Source: an uncultured Mycoplasmatota bacterium (GTDB lineage: Bacteria; Bacillota_I; Bacilli_A; RF39; UBA660). Taken from it: a stretch of 33,002 nt of DNA. A program made the translations under genes and the position numbers. The notes under the pieces are model-generated. The model was not told the DNA's origin and ran no database searches. It saw only the letters and a list, made by a program, of their open reading frames with translations. Each line of letters starts with the position of its first letter. Position 1 is the first letter of the stretch. Below are positions 17,755 to 27,498 of the stretch, in pieces. The stretch covers positions 1-33,002 of the forward strand of contig CAMMBL010000006.1 of NCBI GenBank assembly GCA_946494015.1. The letters run 5' to 3'.

Positions 17755-18228
17755 ATGGGAAACAAAAAAGTAGTATATTTAACAGAAGAAGGACTTAATG
17801 ATTTAAAAAATGAATTAAATGAATTAATAAATGAAAAAAGACCAGCTAACATACAAGCAATTAAAGAAGCTCGTAGTTTAGGTGATCTATCTGAAAATGC
17901 CGATTATGATGCGGCTAAAAATGAACAAGCACAAATAGAAAGTAGAATTAAAACTATTGAAAAAATGCTTGAGAATGTGGAAATTATTAAAGATATTCCA
18001 AAAGATGTTGTAGGACTTGGTAGTACTGTAGCAATTAAATATGTTGATGATCCAGATGATTCTGATGAATATAAAATTGTCGGAAGTCAAGAAGCTGATC
18101 CTTTTGAAGGAAGAATTTCTAATGAAAGTCCTATTGCTAAAGCTTTACTTAATCATAAAGTAGGCGATATTATTACAGTAGTTAGTCCTAATGGAAGTTA
18201 TGAAGTTGAAATTACAGAAATTAAATAA
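17755..18228 (+). CDS. greA: Transcription elongation factor GreA
   Basis: VYLTEEGLNDLKNELNELI...ARSLGDLSENADYDAAKNEQAQIESRI...SPIAKALLNHKVGD; GAGGTG SD upstream of ATG 17755. Confidence 0.97.
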   Translation: MGNKKVVYLTEEGLNDLKNELNELINEKRPANIQAIKEARSLGDLSENADYDAAKNEQAQIESRIKTIEKMLENVEIIKDIPKDVVGLGSTVAIKYVDDPDDSDEYKIVGSQEADPFEGRISNESPIAKALLNHKVGDIITVVSPNGSYEVEITEIK

Positions 18229-18240
18229 TAATTAATTTTA

Positions 18241-18268
18241 AAGCTAGCTAAAAAACTAGCTTTTTTTT
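18241..18268 (+). terminator. greA terminator
   Basis: AAGCTAG-ctaaaaaa-CTAGCTT followed by T tract. Confidence 0.85.
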
Positions 18269-18371
18269 GTCAATACCCCTTTTAATTTTTCTTTACAAAA
18301 AAATGTCAAGTAAAGTTTTTGTCTAATTAAATAACCCTTATTTTATTTACTTTTTTTAAGATTTTGTGTAA

Positions 18372-18410
18372 TATAATCTTAAGCAGTGGTAAATTGTGGT
18401 GAAAAGTGGG
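18372..18410 (+). promoter_or_regulatory. mraZ promoter -10 plus three MraZ-box-like repeats
   Basis: TATAAT 18372-18377; GTGGT 18386, GTGGT 18396, GTGGG 18406, at an exact 10-bp period. Confidence 0.75.
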
Positions 18411-18418
18411 GGATATAT

Positions 18419-18856
18419 ATGTTTATGGGAGAGTTTCATCATAATCTTGATGAAAAAGGAAGGATTGCTATACCAGCTAAATATCGTGAGATATTAGGAA
18501 AAAATTTTGTTATTACTAGAGGTATAGAACATTGTATTTATGTTTATCCTTTAAATACTTTTCAATCAATTGTTACAAAACTTGAAAGCTTACCATTTAC
18601 AAAAAAAGATGCTAGAGTTTTTACTCGCTTCTTTATGTCTGGTGCTACTGCCGTTGAACTTGATAAACAAGGAAGAATTAATATTCCAACTCCTCTTTCT
18701 AATTATGCTAATCTTGCTAAAAATTGCGTTGTTATTGGTGCTAATGATCGATTGGAGATTTGGAATGAAAATGACTTTAATTCGTTTATGAGTTCATGTA
18801 ATGATGAAATGTCTTTAATTGCTGAAGGTCTGTTTGGTGATAAATATGATGCATGA
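18419..18856 (+). CDS. mraZ: Transcriptional regulator MraZ
   Basis: MFMGEFHHNLDEKGRIAIPAKYREILG and GATAVELDKQGRINIPTPL (two AbrB-like halves). Confidence 0.96.
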   Translation: MFMGEFHHNLDEKGRIAIPAKYREILGKNFVITRGIEHCIYVYPLNTFQSIVTKLESLPFTKKDARVFTRFFMSGATAVELDKQGRINIPTPLSNYANLAKNCVVIGANDRLEIWNENDFNSFMSSCNDEMSLIAEGLFGDKYDA

Positions 18857-19772
18857 GAGTGTTTTATTAGAAGAAGTACTTAATTATTTAAACTTAAAAG
18901 ATGATAGTGTTGTTGTTGATATGACCTTAGGGTTGGCAGGACATAGTAGTCAAATTTTAAAAAGAATTAAAAATGGGTATCTATTCGCCTTTGATCAAGA
19001 TGAGGAAGCTATTATTGTAGCAAGAGAAAAACTTAAAAAAATAGGTAGTAACTTTCAAATTATTGATTCTAACTTTGTTTATGCTAAACTTAAATTAGCT
19101 GCTTTAAATATTCATAAAGTTGATGCTGTTTTATATGATTTGGGTGTTTCTAGTCCTCAGCTTGATAATGATTATCGTGGTTTTAGTTATCGCTTTGATG
19201 CTCCTTTAGATATGAGAATGGATAAAGATAATAAGTTAAATGCTAAAATTATAGTCAATACTTATGATTTTTCTGATTTAAACCGGATTTTTAAAGAATA
19301 TGGGGAAAGTAAATTTGCTTCTAAAATAGCTAGAAATATTATTAAATATCGATCTCAAAAAGAAATAGAAACTACTTTGGAGTTAGTTGATATTATAAAA
19401 GAAGTAGTTCCATATAAAGAAAGATTAAAAAAGCATCCTGCGAAACAGATATTTCAAGCTTTAAGAATTGAAGTTAATAATGAATTAGAGGTAATTGAGA
19501 AGTCTTTAAATGATTCATTAGATTTACTAAATGTTGGAGGACGAGTTGCAGTTATTACTTTTCATTCATTAGAAGATAGAATTGTAAAACGAAAATTTTT
19601 AGAAGTTACAGAAATAGATCCAGTATCTAAAGGATTACCTAATGTTCCTATAGAAAAAATGCCTGATTTTAAATTAATTACAAAAAAAGGTATAAAAGCT
19701 AGTAGTGAAGAATTGAAACGTAATAAAAGGGCACATAGTGCAACTTTAAGGGTTATAGAAAGAATAAAATAA
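18846..19772 (+). CDS. rsmH: 16S rRNA (cytosine(1402)-N4)-methyltransferase RsmH
   Basis: MMHESVLLEEVLNYLNLKDDSVVVDMTLGLAGHS..., DLGVSSPQLD, RGFSYRFDAPLDMRMD, ITFHSLEDRIVKRKF. Confidence 0.96.
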   Translation: MMHESVLLEEVLNYLNLKDDSVVVDMTLGLAGHSSQILKRIKNGYLFAFDQDEEAIIVAREKLKKIGSNFQIIDSNFVYAKLKLAALNIHKVDAVLYDLGVSSPQLDNDYRGFSYRFDAPLDMRMDKDNKLNAKIIVNTYDFSDLNRIFKEYGESKFASKIARNIIKYRSQKEIETTLELVDIIKEVVPYKERLKKHPAKQIFQALRIEVNNELEVIEKSLNDSLDLLNVGGRVAVITFHSLEDRIVKRKFLEVTEIDPVSKGLPNVPIEKMPDFKLITKKGIKASSEELKRNKRAHSATLRVIERIK

Positions 19773-19784
19773 AGGAGGGATAAT

Positions 19785-20084
19785 ATGGCTAAGAGAACAA
19801 TTAAAAAAAGAGTTAAAATGAGTAAATTTGAACGATTAATTTATACTTTTGCTATTGTTTTATTAGTTAGTTCTCCTTTAACTATCGTCTTTTCTAAAGC
19901 AACATTATCAAAAATAAATTTTGAAGTTGAAAAAACTAAGAAAAAAATAGATGATCAAACTAAAACTAATGAAAGTTTATCTATGAAAATTAATGAATTA
20001 GCATCTTTAGATAAAATAGAAGAAGTTGCGAAAGAACAGGGTTTAAGTTATAATAATGATAACATTAAAAATATAGATGAATAA
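19785..20084 (+). CDS. ftsL: FtsL-like cell division protein
   Basis: Small single-TM coiled-coil protein exactly between rsmH and the PBP gene. Confidence 0.65.
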   Translation: MAKRTIKKRVKMSKFERLIYTFAIVLLVSSPLTIVFSKATLSKINFEVEKTKKKIDDQTKTNESLSMKINELASLDKIEEVAKEQGLSYNNDNIKNIDE

Positions 20085-20090
20085 TAGGAT

Positions 20091-22259
20091 GTGATAACTT
20101 TGAAAAAGAGAAAGAAAACAAGAAATAATATTAAATATAGTAAACTTGTTATTCTAGGTTCTCTTTTTTTGTTTGTTTTAATGCTAGTTAGGGTTACTCA
20201 ACTTGCTTTATCTGATGAAATAGATGATGTTAATTTACAAGCTTTAGCTAAAAAAAGAACAACTACAACAGATATTATTGAAGCGAAAAGAGGAAATATC
20301 TATAGTAGCGATGGAGAAGTTTTAGCTCAAAATGTATCTTCTTATAAACTTATCGCTTATCTTTCACCTACTAGAACAACTGATCCTGATAATCCAAAAC
20401 ATGTAGTTGATAAAGAAAAAACAGCAAGGGAACTTGCTCCAATATTAGGAATTAGTGAAGAAGAAATATTAAGATATTTAAGTAAAGAAGAAATATATCA
20501 AACAGAGTTTGGTAGTGCTGGTAAGGGTTTAACAGAACTTACTAAAGAAAAGATTGAACAATTAAATTTACCAGGAATTGATTTTGAAGAAAGTTTTAAA
20601 AGATATTATCCTAAGGGAGATTTTGCATCTTACGTTTTAGGTTATGCTAAAGAGGAAGTTAGTGTAAATGCTGAAAATAAAGAAGAAACTTCTATTAGTG
20701 GTGAGATGGGGATTGAGAAGTATTATGATTCTACTTTAAAAGGGGAAGATGGTTATACTACTTATCAGAAAGATTTAAGAGGTTATAAAATCGCTGGTAC
20801 TAATGAAATTAGTAAGGAAGCTAGTGATGGTAAAAATATTTATTTGACACTTAATAGTAGTATTCAGTTTTTTGTTGAACAAGCATTGAAAGAAGCAGCC
20901 GAGAATTATAATTTTGAATGGTTTACAATAATGATAGCAGATGCTAAAACAGGGGCTATACTTGCTTCTAGTACTTCACCATCATTTGATCCTAATAAAA
21001 GAGATATAGCTAATTATTTAGATCTTAATGTTTCTAGTCCTTATGAACCTGGATCAACGATGAAAATATTTACTTATATGGCTGCTATGGAACAAGGTGT
21101 TTATAATGGTAATGAAACATATCATTCTGGTGTTTATACTACTACAGATGGTACAGAAATTGGTGATTGGAATAGAGCTGGTTGGGGAGATATAACCTTT
21201 GATCGAGGCTTTGCTTTATCTAGTAATGTTGGTGTTATAAACTTAATAGATAGACATTTATCAGCAGAAATTTTAAGAAGTTATTTTAAGAAGTTAGGTT
21301 TTAGTAAAAAAACAGGTATAGAACTTCCTAATGAAGCGACTGGTAAATTAAATTTTAAATATGAAACAGAAATATTTAATGCTGGGTTTGGACAGGGTAT
21401 TACTACAACTCCGGTTCAAAATATTCAAGCATTAACATCTCTTACTAATAATGGAGTTATGTTAAAACCTTATTTAGTAGAAAAAATTGTTGATCCTAAG
21501 ACGAAAGAGGTAATTTATAAAGGGAAAAGAGAAGAAGTTGATACAGTAGCTAGTGAAACTACAGTAAATAAAATTAAAGATTTAATGTGGGATACTGTTA
21601 ATACTCCTGGTATGACAGGAGCTGGGTATCGTCTTGATGGTTATAATTTAATAGGAAAGACAGGTACTGCTCAAATTGCAGATGAAAATAGTGGGGGATA
21701 TTTAACGGGTGCTAGTGATATTATTTCTTCATTCGCTGGTATTTATCCTAAAGATGATTCTAAGGTAATTATTTATGCTTCTGTAAAAAGACCAGAAGGT
21801 GGTAATCAAAAAGTTATTTGGGAAGCGATTAAAAATATAGTTGTAAATATCAGTAAGTATTATGGAACTGACCCTGTTAGTGTTAGTGAAGATGTTTTAG
21901 AAGAATATAAATTAACTTCTTACAAAAATAAAGATGTAACAAGTTCAAAAGCTTCATTAGAATCTATGGGGATGAATGTTACTGTTATTGGAAATGGTAA
22001 TGAAATTGTTAAACAGTATCCAACTAAGGGTGAAAAAATTACTAAAGGGACTAATATCTTTTTAATCACAAATGATACTAATTTAACTGTTCCTAATGTT
22101 GTAGGATTATCTAGTAAACAAGCTGAAGATTTACTTAGACTTTTAAATATAAGTGTTAAATTAGATGGTAATGGTTATGTAACTTCGCAAAGTATTGCAC
22201 CAGGTAGTTTAATTACAGGTGGTATGGAAATAACGTTGTCTTTAGCACCTAAGTTTTAA
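20091..22259 (+). CDS. Penicillin-binding protein 2B / FtsI-type transpeptidase with C-terminal PASTA domains
   Basis: EPGSTMKIF (SxxK), LSSNVGVI (SxN), IGKTGTAQ (KTG), C-terminal PNVVGLSSKQAEDLL PASTA. The start codon (GTG 20091 or TTG 20100) is uncertain. Confidence 0.93.
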   Translation: MITLKKRKKTRNNIKYSKLVILGSLFLFVLMLVRVTQLALSDEIDDVNLQALAKKRTTTTDIIEAKRGNIYSSDGEVLAQNVSSYKLIAYLSPTRTTDPDNPKHVVDKEKTARELAPILGISEEEILRYLSKEEIYQTEFGSAGKGLTELTKEKIEQLNLPGIDFEESFKRYYPKGDFASYVLGYAKEEVSVNAENKEETSISGEMGIEKYYDSTLKGEDGYTTYQKDLRGYKIAGTNEISKEASDGKNIYLTLNSSIQFFVEQALKEAAENYNFEWFTIMIADAKTGAILASSTSPSFDPNKRDIANYLDLNVSSPYEPGSTMKIFTYMAAMEQGVYNGNETYHSGVYTTTDGTEIGDWNRAGWGDITFDRGFALSSNVGVINLIDRHLSAEILRSYFKKLGFSKKTGIELPNEATGKLNFKYETEIFNAGFGQGITTTPVQNIQALTSLTNNGVMLKPYLVEKIVDPKTKEVIYKGKREEVDTVASETTVNKIKDLMWDTVNTPGMTGAGYRLDGYNLIGKTGTAQIADENSGGYLTGASDIISSFAGIYPKDDSKVIIYASVKRPEGGNQKVIWEAIKNIVVNISKYYGTDPVSVSEDVLEEYKLTSYKNKDVTSSKASLESMGMNVTVIGNGNEIVKQYPTKGEKITKGTNIFLITNDTNLTVPNVVGLSSKQAEDLLRLLNISVKLDGNGYVTSQSIAPGSLITGGMEITLSLAPKF

Positions 22260-22281
22260 AAAGTACTTTTAAGTACTTTTT
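22258..22281. terminator. Terminator after the PBP gene
   Basis: AAAAAGTACTT-TT-AAGTACTTTTT, perfect 11-bp stem. Confidence 0.75.
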
Positions 22282-22338
22282 AATTTTGTTTAAATATAAT
22301 TAACATGATATAATACTAATAAAAAGGAGGTTTTAGAA

Positions 22339-23610
22339 GTGTTTGTAGATGAGGTTATATTAAAAGTAATCGCTGGAGCTGGTGGTGATGGTTGTACAGC
22401 TTTTAGACGTGAGAAATATATTGCTTATGGAGGACCATATGGAGGAAATGGGGGTCATGGCGGTGATATTATTTTTAAAGTTGATGAAGGACTTCATACG
22501 CTTTTAGATTTACGATATCAAAAAGAAATTAAGGGTAAAAAAGGCGAAAATGGTAGAGGTAAAAATCAACATGGTAAGGGAGCAGAACCTACAATTATTA
22601 AAGTACCACAAGGAACAGTTGTAACTGATTTAGATACAGGTTTTATTATCGCTGATTTAAAACATAAAGCTGATGAAGCTTTAATTGCTAAAGGTGGTAG
22701 AGGAGGACGAGGTAATACAGCTTTTAAAACGCAGACTAATACCGCTCCTAATTATTCGGAAAATGGTGAGGAAGGAGAGGTTAGGACGATAAAAGTTGAG
22801 TTAAAACTTTTAGCAGATGTTGGTCTTGTAGGTCTTCCTAGTGTTGGTAAAAGTACTATTATCTCTAAAGTATCTAAAGCTAAACCAAAGATTGCAGAAT
22901 ATCATTTTACTACTTTAAAGCCAAATTTAGGAGTAGTAAAAGCTTCTAATGGTAAAAGTTTTGTTATGGCTGATTTACCAGGATTAATAGAAGGGGCTAG
23001 TAAAGGAGAAGGTTTGGGGGATAGATTTTTAAGACATATAGAGAGAACTAGAGTTATCTTACATGTTATTGATATGGCTAGTACTGAGGGGAGAAATCCT
23101 TATGATGATTATGTTCTTATTAATAAAGAATTAGAGGAATTTAATAAAAAATTACTTACTAAACCGATGGTTATTATTGCTAATAAAATGGATATTGCAG
23201 GAGCTAGTGATAATTTAGTTAAATTTAAAGAAAAAGTTAAGGATAAAAAGATTTTTGAAGTAGAAGCGTTGAACGGTTCAGGATTAACTTTGGTAGTTGA
23301 TTATTTAAGTGACTTATTAGATTCTATAAAGAGTGAAAATCTTTATGATGATGAAGTTTTTGAATCTCATGTTTTATATAAATTTAAAGAAGAAGAACCA
23401 TATACAATTGAAAAAGATGGTGATGAGTTTGTCATTAAAGGTAAACAAGTTGAAAAAATATTTAAAATGACTAAGTTTACTGATGAGGGAATTGTAAGAT
23501 TTAGTAAAAAATTACGAAGAATGGGAATAGATGATAAATTAGAAGAAATGGGAGCACAAGATGGGGATAAGGTTAGGATATTAGATTTTTATTTTGAGTA
23601 TCATAAATAA
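22339..23610 (+). CDS. obgE: GTPase ObgE/CgtA
   Basis: Obg glycine-rich domain (GGPYGGNGGHGGDIIF), GLPSVGKSTIISKVSKAKPKIAEYHFTTLKPNLG, OCT domain; GTG start after AAAGGAGG. Confidence 0.96.
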   Translation: MFVDEVILKVIAGAGGDGCTAFRREKYIAYGGPYGGNGGHGGDIIFKVDEGLHTLLDLRYQKEIKGKKGENGRGKNQHGKGAEPTIIKVPQGTVVTDLDTGFIIADLKHKADEALIAKGGRGGRGNTAFKTQTNTAPNYSENGEEGEVRTIKVELKLLADVGLVGLPSVGKSTIISKVSKAKPKIAEYHFTTLKPNLGVVKASNGKSFVMADLPGLIEGASKGEGLGDRFLRHIERTRVILHVIDMASTEGRNPYDDYVLINKELEEFNKKLLTKPMVIIANKMDIAGASDNLVKFKEKVKDKKIFEVEALNGSGLTLVVDYLSDLLDSIKSENLYDDEVFESHVLYKFKEEEPYTIEKDGDEFVIKGKQVEKIFKMTKFTDEGIVRFSKKLRRMGIDDKLEEMGAQDGDKVRILDFYFEYHK

Positions 23611-24848
23611 TGGTTGATTTAGATAGATTAATTAATAGTGAAGATAGATTAAATAAGTATTTAGATTATTTAATAGAGATACTAGCAAGTGATTATCATT
23701 ATAGTTTTAAAGATTTAATTGCTAAAAGATTAAAAGATGTTGTTTATATTTTTGATTCTTTCCCATCTGATAGTTACGAAGTATTAAAAAGATTAGGCTT
23801 TAATGCTAAAGAAAAGAAAGATTTATTTAATTATTATTTAGAACATAAAGATTATTTAGATAATGAAAGAATTATAGATAAAGTTATTAATAAAAAACGC
23901 GATAATTATTTAAAAGATGCATTTAATATTTCTTCATCATTTTATAAGAAAAATAGAAAGATAATTAATAGTTTAGATTATAAGTATTTTTCATCTTTTT
24001 ATGATGAATATTATGATAGGAGTGATATTAGTAAAGTTATTGATAATTATCGACGAAATTATATTAAAACTTGTAAAAAAATTGGCCTTAGTCCTTTAGT
24101 TGATCAAAAAAAGATAGATTTATTAATAGAATCATGTAATTATCTTAATGATTTTAAAAATTATAAATTATTAAATAGTACACTTTTTGGTAAGAGAATG
24201 AAAGAAAAAATAGGACTAAAATTGCAAGTTAATTCATCTTTGCAAAATAAATATTTAAGAAATTTATTAGATATTGAAGAACATACTTTAGCATTTACTA
24301 CTTGTATAAAAAATAAAACAGTAATATATTTTCCTATTTTAGCTAATTATCAAGAAAGACTTGATGTAGTTTTATTACATGAGATGATTCATGCCCTTGA
24401 AAGAGTTAACAATAATTATGGTTTAGATATTGTAAATTTAGAACAAACTACTTTTAACGAATTAAGAACGCAAAAGAAAGCTTTAGAAATTAGTAAAAAG
24501 TTAAGAAAAGATCATGTTTATATTTTTGATATGGATGATAGAAATACTAAAAGTAATATTACTTATGATAAATTTATTCCTTTAGTTTCTAATTTTTTAG
24601 AAGAAAATAAACAATTACTTGATTATGCTGCTTTAACTAATAGAATGAGTATTTTATATAAGATGTTTTCAAAAGATGATTTTGAACTATATACTTATAT
24701 TTTGGAAAATATGTATTATTTATATCAAGTAAATGGATACCAAAATATATCTTCAATTATTAAAGATAATAAAAATGAAATTTGTGAGTTAGAAAAAAGG
24801 ATGGTATTAACTAAAGCATCAGCAAAAAACATTATTAAAATATTTTGA
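23610..24848 (+). CDS. Uncharacterised protein with HExxH putative zinc-metallopeptidase motif
   Basis: VVLLHEMIHALERV followed by TTFNELRTQKKALEISK; start overlaps the obgE stop. Confidence 0.6.
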   Translation: MVDLDRLINSEDRLNKYLDYLIEILASDYHYSFKDLIAKRLKDVVYIFDSFPSDSYEVLKRLGFNAKEKKDLFNYYLEHKDYLDNERIIDKVINKKRDNYLKDAFNISSSFYKKNRKIINSLDYKYFSSFYDEYYDRSDISKVIDNYRRNYIKTCKKIGLSPLVDQKKIDLLIESCNYLNDFKNYKLLNSTLFGKRMKEKIGLKLQVNSSLQNKYLRNLLDIEEHTLAFTTCIKNKTVIYFPILANYQERLDVVLLHEMIHALERVNNNYGLDIVNLEQTTFNELRTQKKALEISKKLRKDHVYIFDMDDRNTKSNITYDKFIPLVSNFLEENKQLLDYAALTNRMSILYKMFSKDDFELYTYILENMYYLYQVNGYQNISSIIKDNKNEICELEKRMVLTKASAKNIIKIF

Positions 24849-24890
24849 TAGGTTGTTTTACTAAGTTATTTATGATATTATTTTAACCGA

Positions 24891-24924
24891 GAATACTTAA
24901 ATTAAAGCTAAGTATTTCCTTTTT
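24891..24924 (+). terminator. Terminator
   Basis: GAATACTTA ... TAAGTATTT followed by CCTTTTT. Confidence 0.6.
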
Positions 24925-24942
24925 AGATAAGGATTTGATACT

Positions 24943-25593
24943 ATGACATTAAAAATAGATGGAGAAAGTTATAATGTATCTGTTGTAAAGAAAAGTACTA
25001 CTAAAAATATTTATATAAGAGTTAAAGAAGATTTAACTATTTATATAACATGTAATACTTTAACTTCTAATAAAAGAATTATGTCTTTAATTGAAGATAA
25101 TTATGATTCTATTAGAAAAATGATAAAAAAAGTTAAGGAAAAGTTAAAATATAATAGTGAATTTTATTATTTAGGTAAGAAATATGATATTATATACACA
25201 GAATTTTGTGATCTTAAATTAGGGGAAAATAAAGTTTTTATTAGTAGAGATTTTGATTTAGATAAATGGAAGAAAAAGCAAGCTTTATCTATATTTAGTG
25301 AACGTTTAGAAAAGTGTTATCAAAATTTTTCTAGAAAGATTCCTCATCCAACTTTGAAATTAAGAAAAATGACATCAAGATGGGGTGTATGTAATATTAA
25401 AACTCATGTTATTACTTTAAATACAGAATTAATTACTAAAGATATAGGATGTCTTGATTATGTTATTTATCATGAATTAAGCCATTTAGTCGAAGCGAAT
25501 CATTCTAAGAAGTTTTGGAATGTTGTAGAAGAAAACTGTCCTGATTATAAAAAATGGCGTAAATTAACTAATAATTATGGAGATGAGGAGTAA
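24943..25593 (+). CDS. YgjP-like (DUF45) M48-related metallopeptidase
   Basis: MTSRWGVCNIKTHVITLNTELI, YVIYHELSHLVEANHSKKFWNVVEENCPDYKKWR. Confidence 0.93.
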   Translation: MTLKIDGESYNVSVVKKSTTKNIYIRVKEDLTIYITCNTLTSNKRIMSLIEDNYDSIRKMIKKVKEKLKYNSEFYYLGKKYDIIYTEFCDLKLGENKVFISRDFDLDKWKKKQALSIFSERLEKCYQNFSRKIPHPTLKLRKMTSRWGVCNIKTHVITLNTELITKDIGCLDYVIYHELSHLVEANHSKKFWNVVEENCPDYKKWRKLTNNYGDEE

Positions 25594-25594
25594 T

Positions 25595-26335
25595 ATGGTT
25601 ATAACTAGTTTAGATAATGAGAAAGTAAAATATTATTATAAATTACAAAAGAAAAAGTATCGTGATCTTAAAGGGCAATTTATTGTAGAAGGGGAGCACT
25701 TAATATTAGAAGCATATAAAACAGGAATTTTAAAAGAAGTTTTAATAGAAGAAGGTCTTGTTTTACCAATAGATGTAGAACAAATTGAAGTAACTAGGGA
25801 AATTTTAAAAAAAATAACAACTTTAAATTCTCCTCCTAAAATGATTGGTTTATGTGAGAAAATAATTGATACTACAATTGGTAAAAGAATACTTATTGTG
25901 GATGAAGTTCAAGATCCTGGCAATATAGGAACAATTATTAGAAGTGCTGTTGCCTTTAATATTGATACTATTGTAATAGGAGATAATACTGTTGATATTT
26001 ATTCTCCTAAAGTTGTAAGAGCGACTCAAGGAATGTTGTTTCATGTACCAATAGTTTTTTATTCAATTGATAAATTAATTCCTATTTTAAAAAAAATTAA
26101 AATACCAGTATTGGCAACAAATGTTAAATATGGTGAAGAAGTAAAAAACTTAACTAAGGAAGAAAAAAAAGTTTTTGCCCTTATTATTGGTAATGAAGGT
26201 AGTGGGGTTAATCCTAAATATTTAGAGATGAGTGATAAGTTTATCTATATACCGATGAATGATGTAGTAGAAAGTTTAAATGTCGCTGTTGCAACTAGTA
26301 TAATACTTTATGAAATGGATCAAGATAATGACTAA
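25595..26335 (+). CDS. TrmH/SpoU-family RNA 2'-O-methyltransferase
   Basis: GQFIVEGEHLILEA, VDEVQDPGNIGTIIRSA, LIIGNEGSGVNP, IPMNDVVESLNVAVATSIILYEM; SD before ATG 25595. Confidence 0.94.
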   Translation: MVITSLDNEKVKYYYKLQKKKYRDLKGQFIVEGEHLILEAYKTGILKEVLIEEGLVLPIDVEQIEVTREILKKITTLNSPPKMIGLCEKIIDTTIGKRILIVDEVQDPGNIGTIIRSAVAFNIDTIVIGDNTVDIYSPKVVRATQGMLFHVPIVFYSIDKLIPILKKIKIPVLATNVKYGEEVKNLTKEEKKVFALIIGNEGSGVNPKYLEMSDKFIYIPMNDVVESLNVAVATSIILYEMDQDND

Positions 26336-26807
26336 AATATATATAGGTAGAATTGTTAATACTCATGGTATTAAAGGTGAACTTAGAATAAAAAGTGATT
26401 TAACTACTACTCAGAAAAAAGAAATATTTAAAATAGGGAGTAATTTAGTAATTGATGATAAATTATACTTGATAACTAGTTATAGAACTCATAAAGATTA
26501 TGATATGGTTACTTTTAGAGGCTTTAATAATATAAATGATGTTTTATTTTTAAAGAGTAAAAAAGTTTATAAACTTAAAGAGGAGATAAATCTTTGTGAT
26601 GATGATATTTTAGATAGTGAACTTGTTACTTATAAAGTTAGAACTATAGATAATTTAGAAGGGAAAATTATTGATATAGAAAAAACAGGTATTAATTATA
26701 AGATAATTAGAGTATTAATAAATAATAAAGAAATATTAATACCATATCATAAAGATTTTATAAAAATAAATAGTGAAAAAAAAGAAGTTTTAGTTAGAAT
26801 TCCTTAG
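26328..26807 (+). CDS. rimM: Ribosome maturation factor RimM
   Basis: IYIGRIVNTHGIKGELRIKSDL...; directly upstream of trmD. Confidence 0.93.
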   Translation: MTKIYIGRIVNTHGIKGELRIKSDLTTTQKKEIFKIGSNLVIDDKLYLITSYRTHKDYDMVTFRGFNNINDVLFLKSKKVYKLKEEINLCDDDILDSELVTYKVRTIDNLEGKIIDIEKTGINYKIIRVLINNKEILIPYHKDFIKINSEKKEVLVRIP

Positions 26808-26817
26808 GAGGTTTATA

Positions 26818-27498
26818 ATGAAAATAGATGTATTAACTTTGTTTCCTGATATGTTTAATAGTGTTTTTAGTGAATCTATTATTAAAAGAGCATTAGATAA
26901 AAAAATAGTAGAGATTAATATTCATAATATTAGAACTTATAGTAATGATCCTCATAAAAAGACAGATGATACTCCATATGGAGGAGGAGCTGGAATGGTT
27001 TTAATGTGTCAACCTATTTTTGATGCTGTTAAAAGTTTAAAAAAAGATAATACTAAAGTAATATTATTAACACCTAGTGGTAAGTTATATAATCAAGCTG
27101 TTGCTATAGATTTATCAGGTGAAAAACATTTAATTATTATTTGTGGTCACTATGAAGGATTTGATGAGAGAATTAAAACGATTTGTGATATGGAAATATC
27201 TATTGGTGATTATATATTGACTGGTGGAGAAATACCAGCGATGGTTTTAATTGATTCTATTACGAGATTATTAGATGGTGTTATAAGAAAAGAAAGTTAT
27301 CAAAATGAATCATTTGCTAATAATATGTTAGATTATCCAACTTACACAAAACCAAGAATTTATGAGAATTTAGAAGTTCCTTCAGTTTTAGTTAGTGGTG
27401 ATCATGAGAAAATTAGAAAATGGCGCGAGGAAAAACAATTAGAGATAACAAAAAAGAATAGACCGGATTTATTAAAAGGAGATGATTCTTTTGAATAA
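26818..27498 (+). CDS. trmD: tRNA (guanine37-N1)-methyltransferase TrmD
   Basis: IDVLTLFPDMF, DDTPYGGGAGMVL, LIIICGHYEGFDERI, SIGDYILTGGEIPAMVLID. Confidence 0.97.
   Translation: MKIDVLTLFPDMFNSVFSESIIKRALDKKIVEINIHNIRTYSNDPHKKTDDTPYGGGAGMVLMCQPIFDAVKSLKKDNTKVILLTPSGKLYNQAVAIDLSGEKHLIIICGHYEGFDERIKTICDMEISIGDYILTGGEIPAMVLIDSITRLLDGVIRKESYQNESFANNMLDYPTYTKPRIYENLEVPSVLVSGDHEKIRKWREEKQLEITKKNRPDLLKGDDSFE

Noticed and set aside
17887-18090. Minus-strand ORF of 67 aa
   Set aside because: Antisense to greA; low complexity, no SD support.
18570-18791. Plus-strand ORF of 73 aa
   Set aside because: Out-of-frame inside mraZ, L-rich and low complexity.
25850-26044. Minus-strand ORF of 64 aa
   Set aside because: Antisense to the TrmH-family gene.
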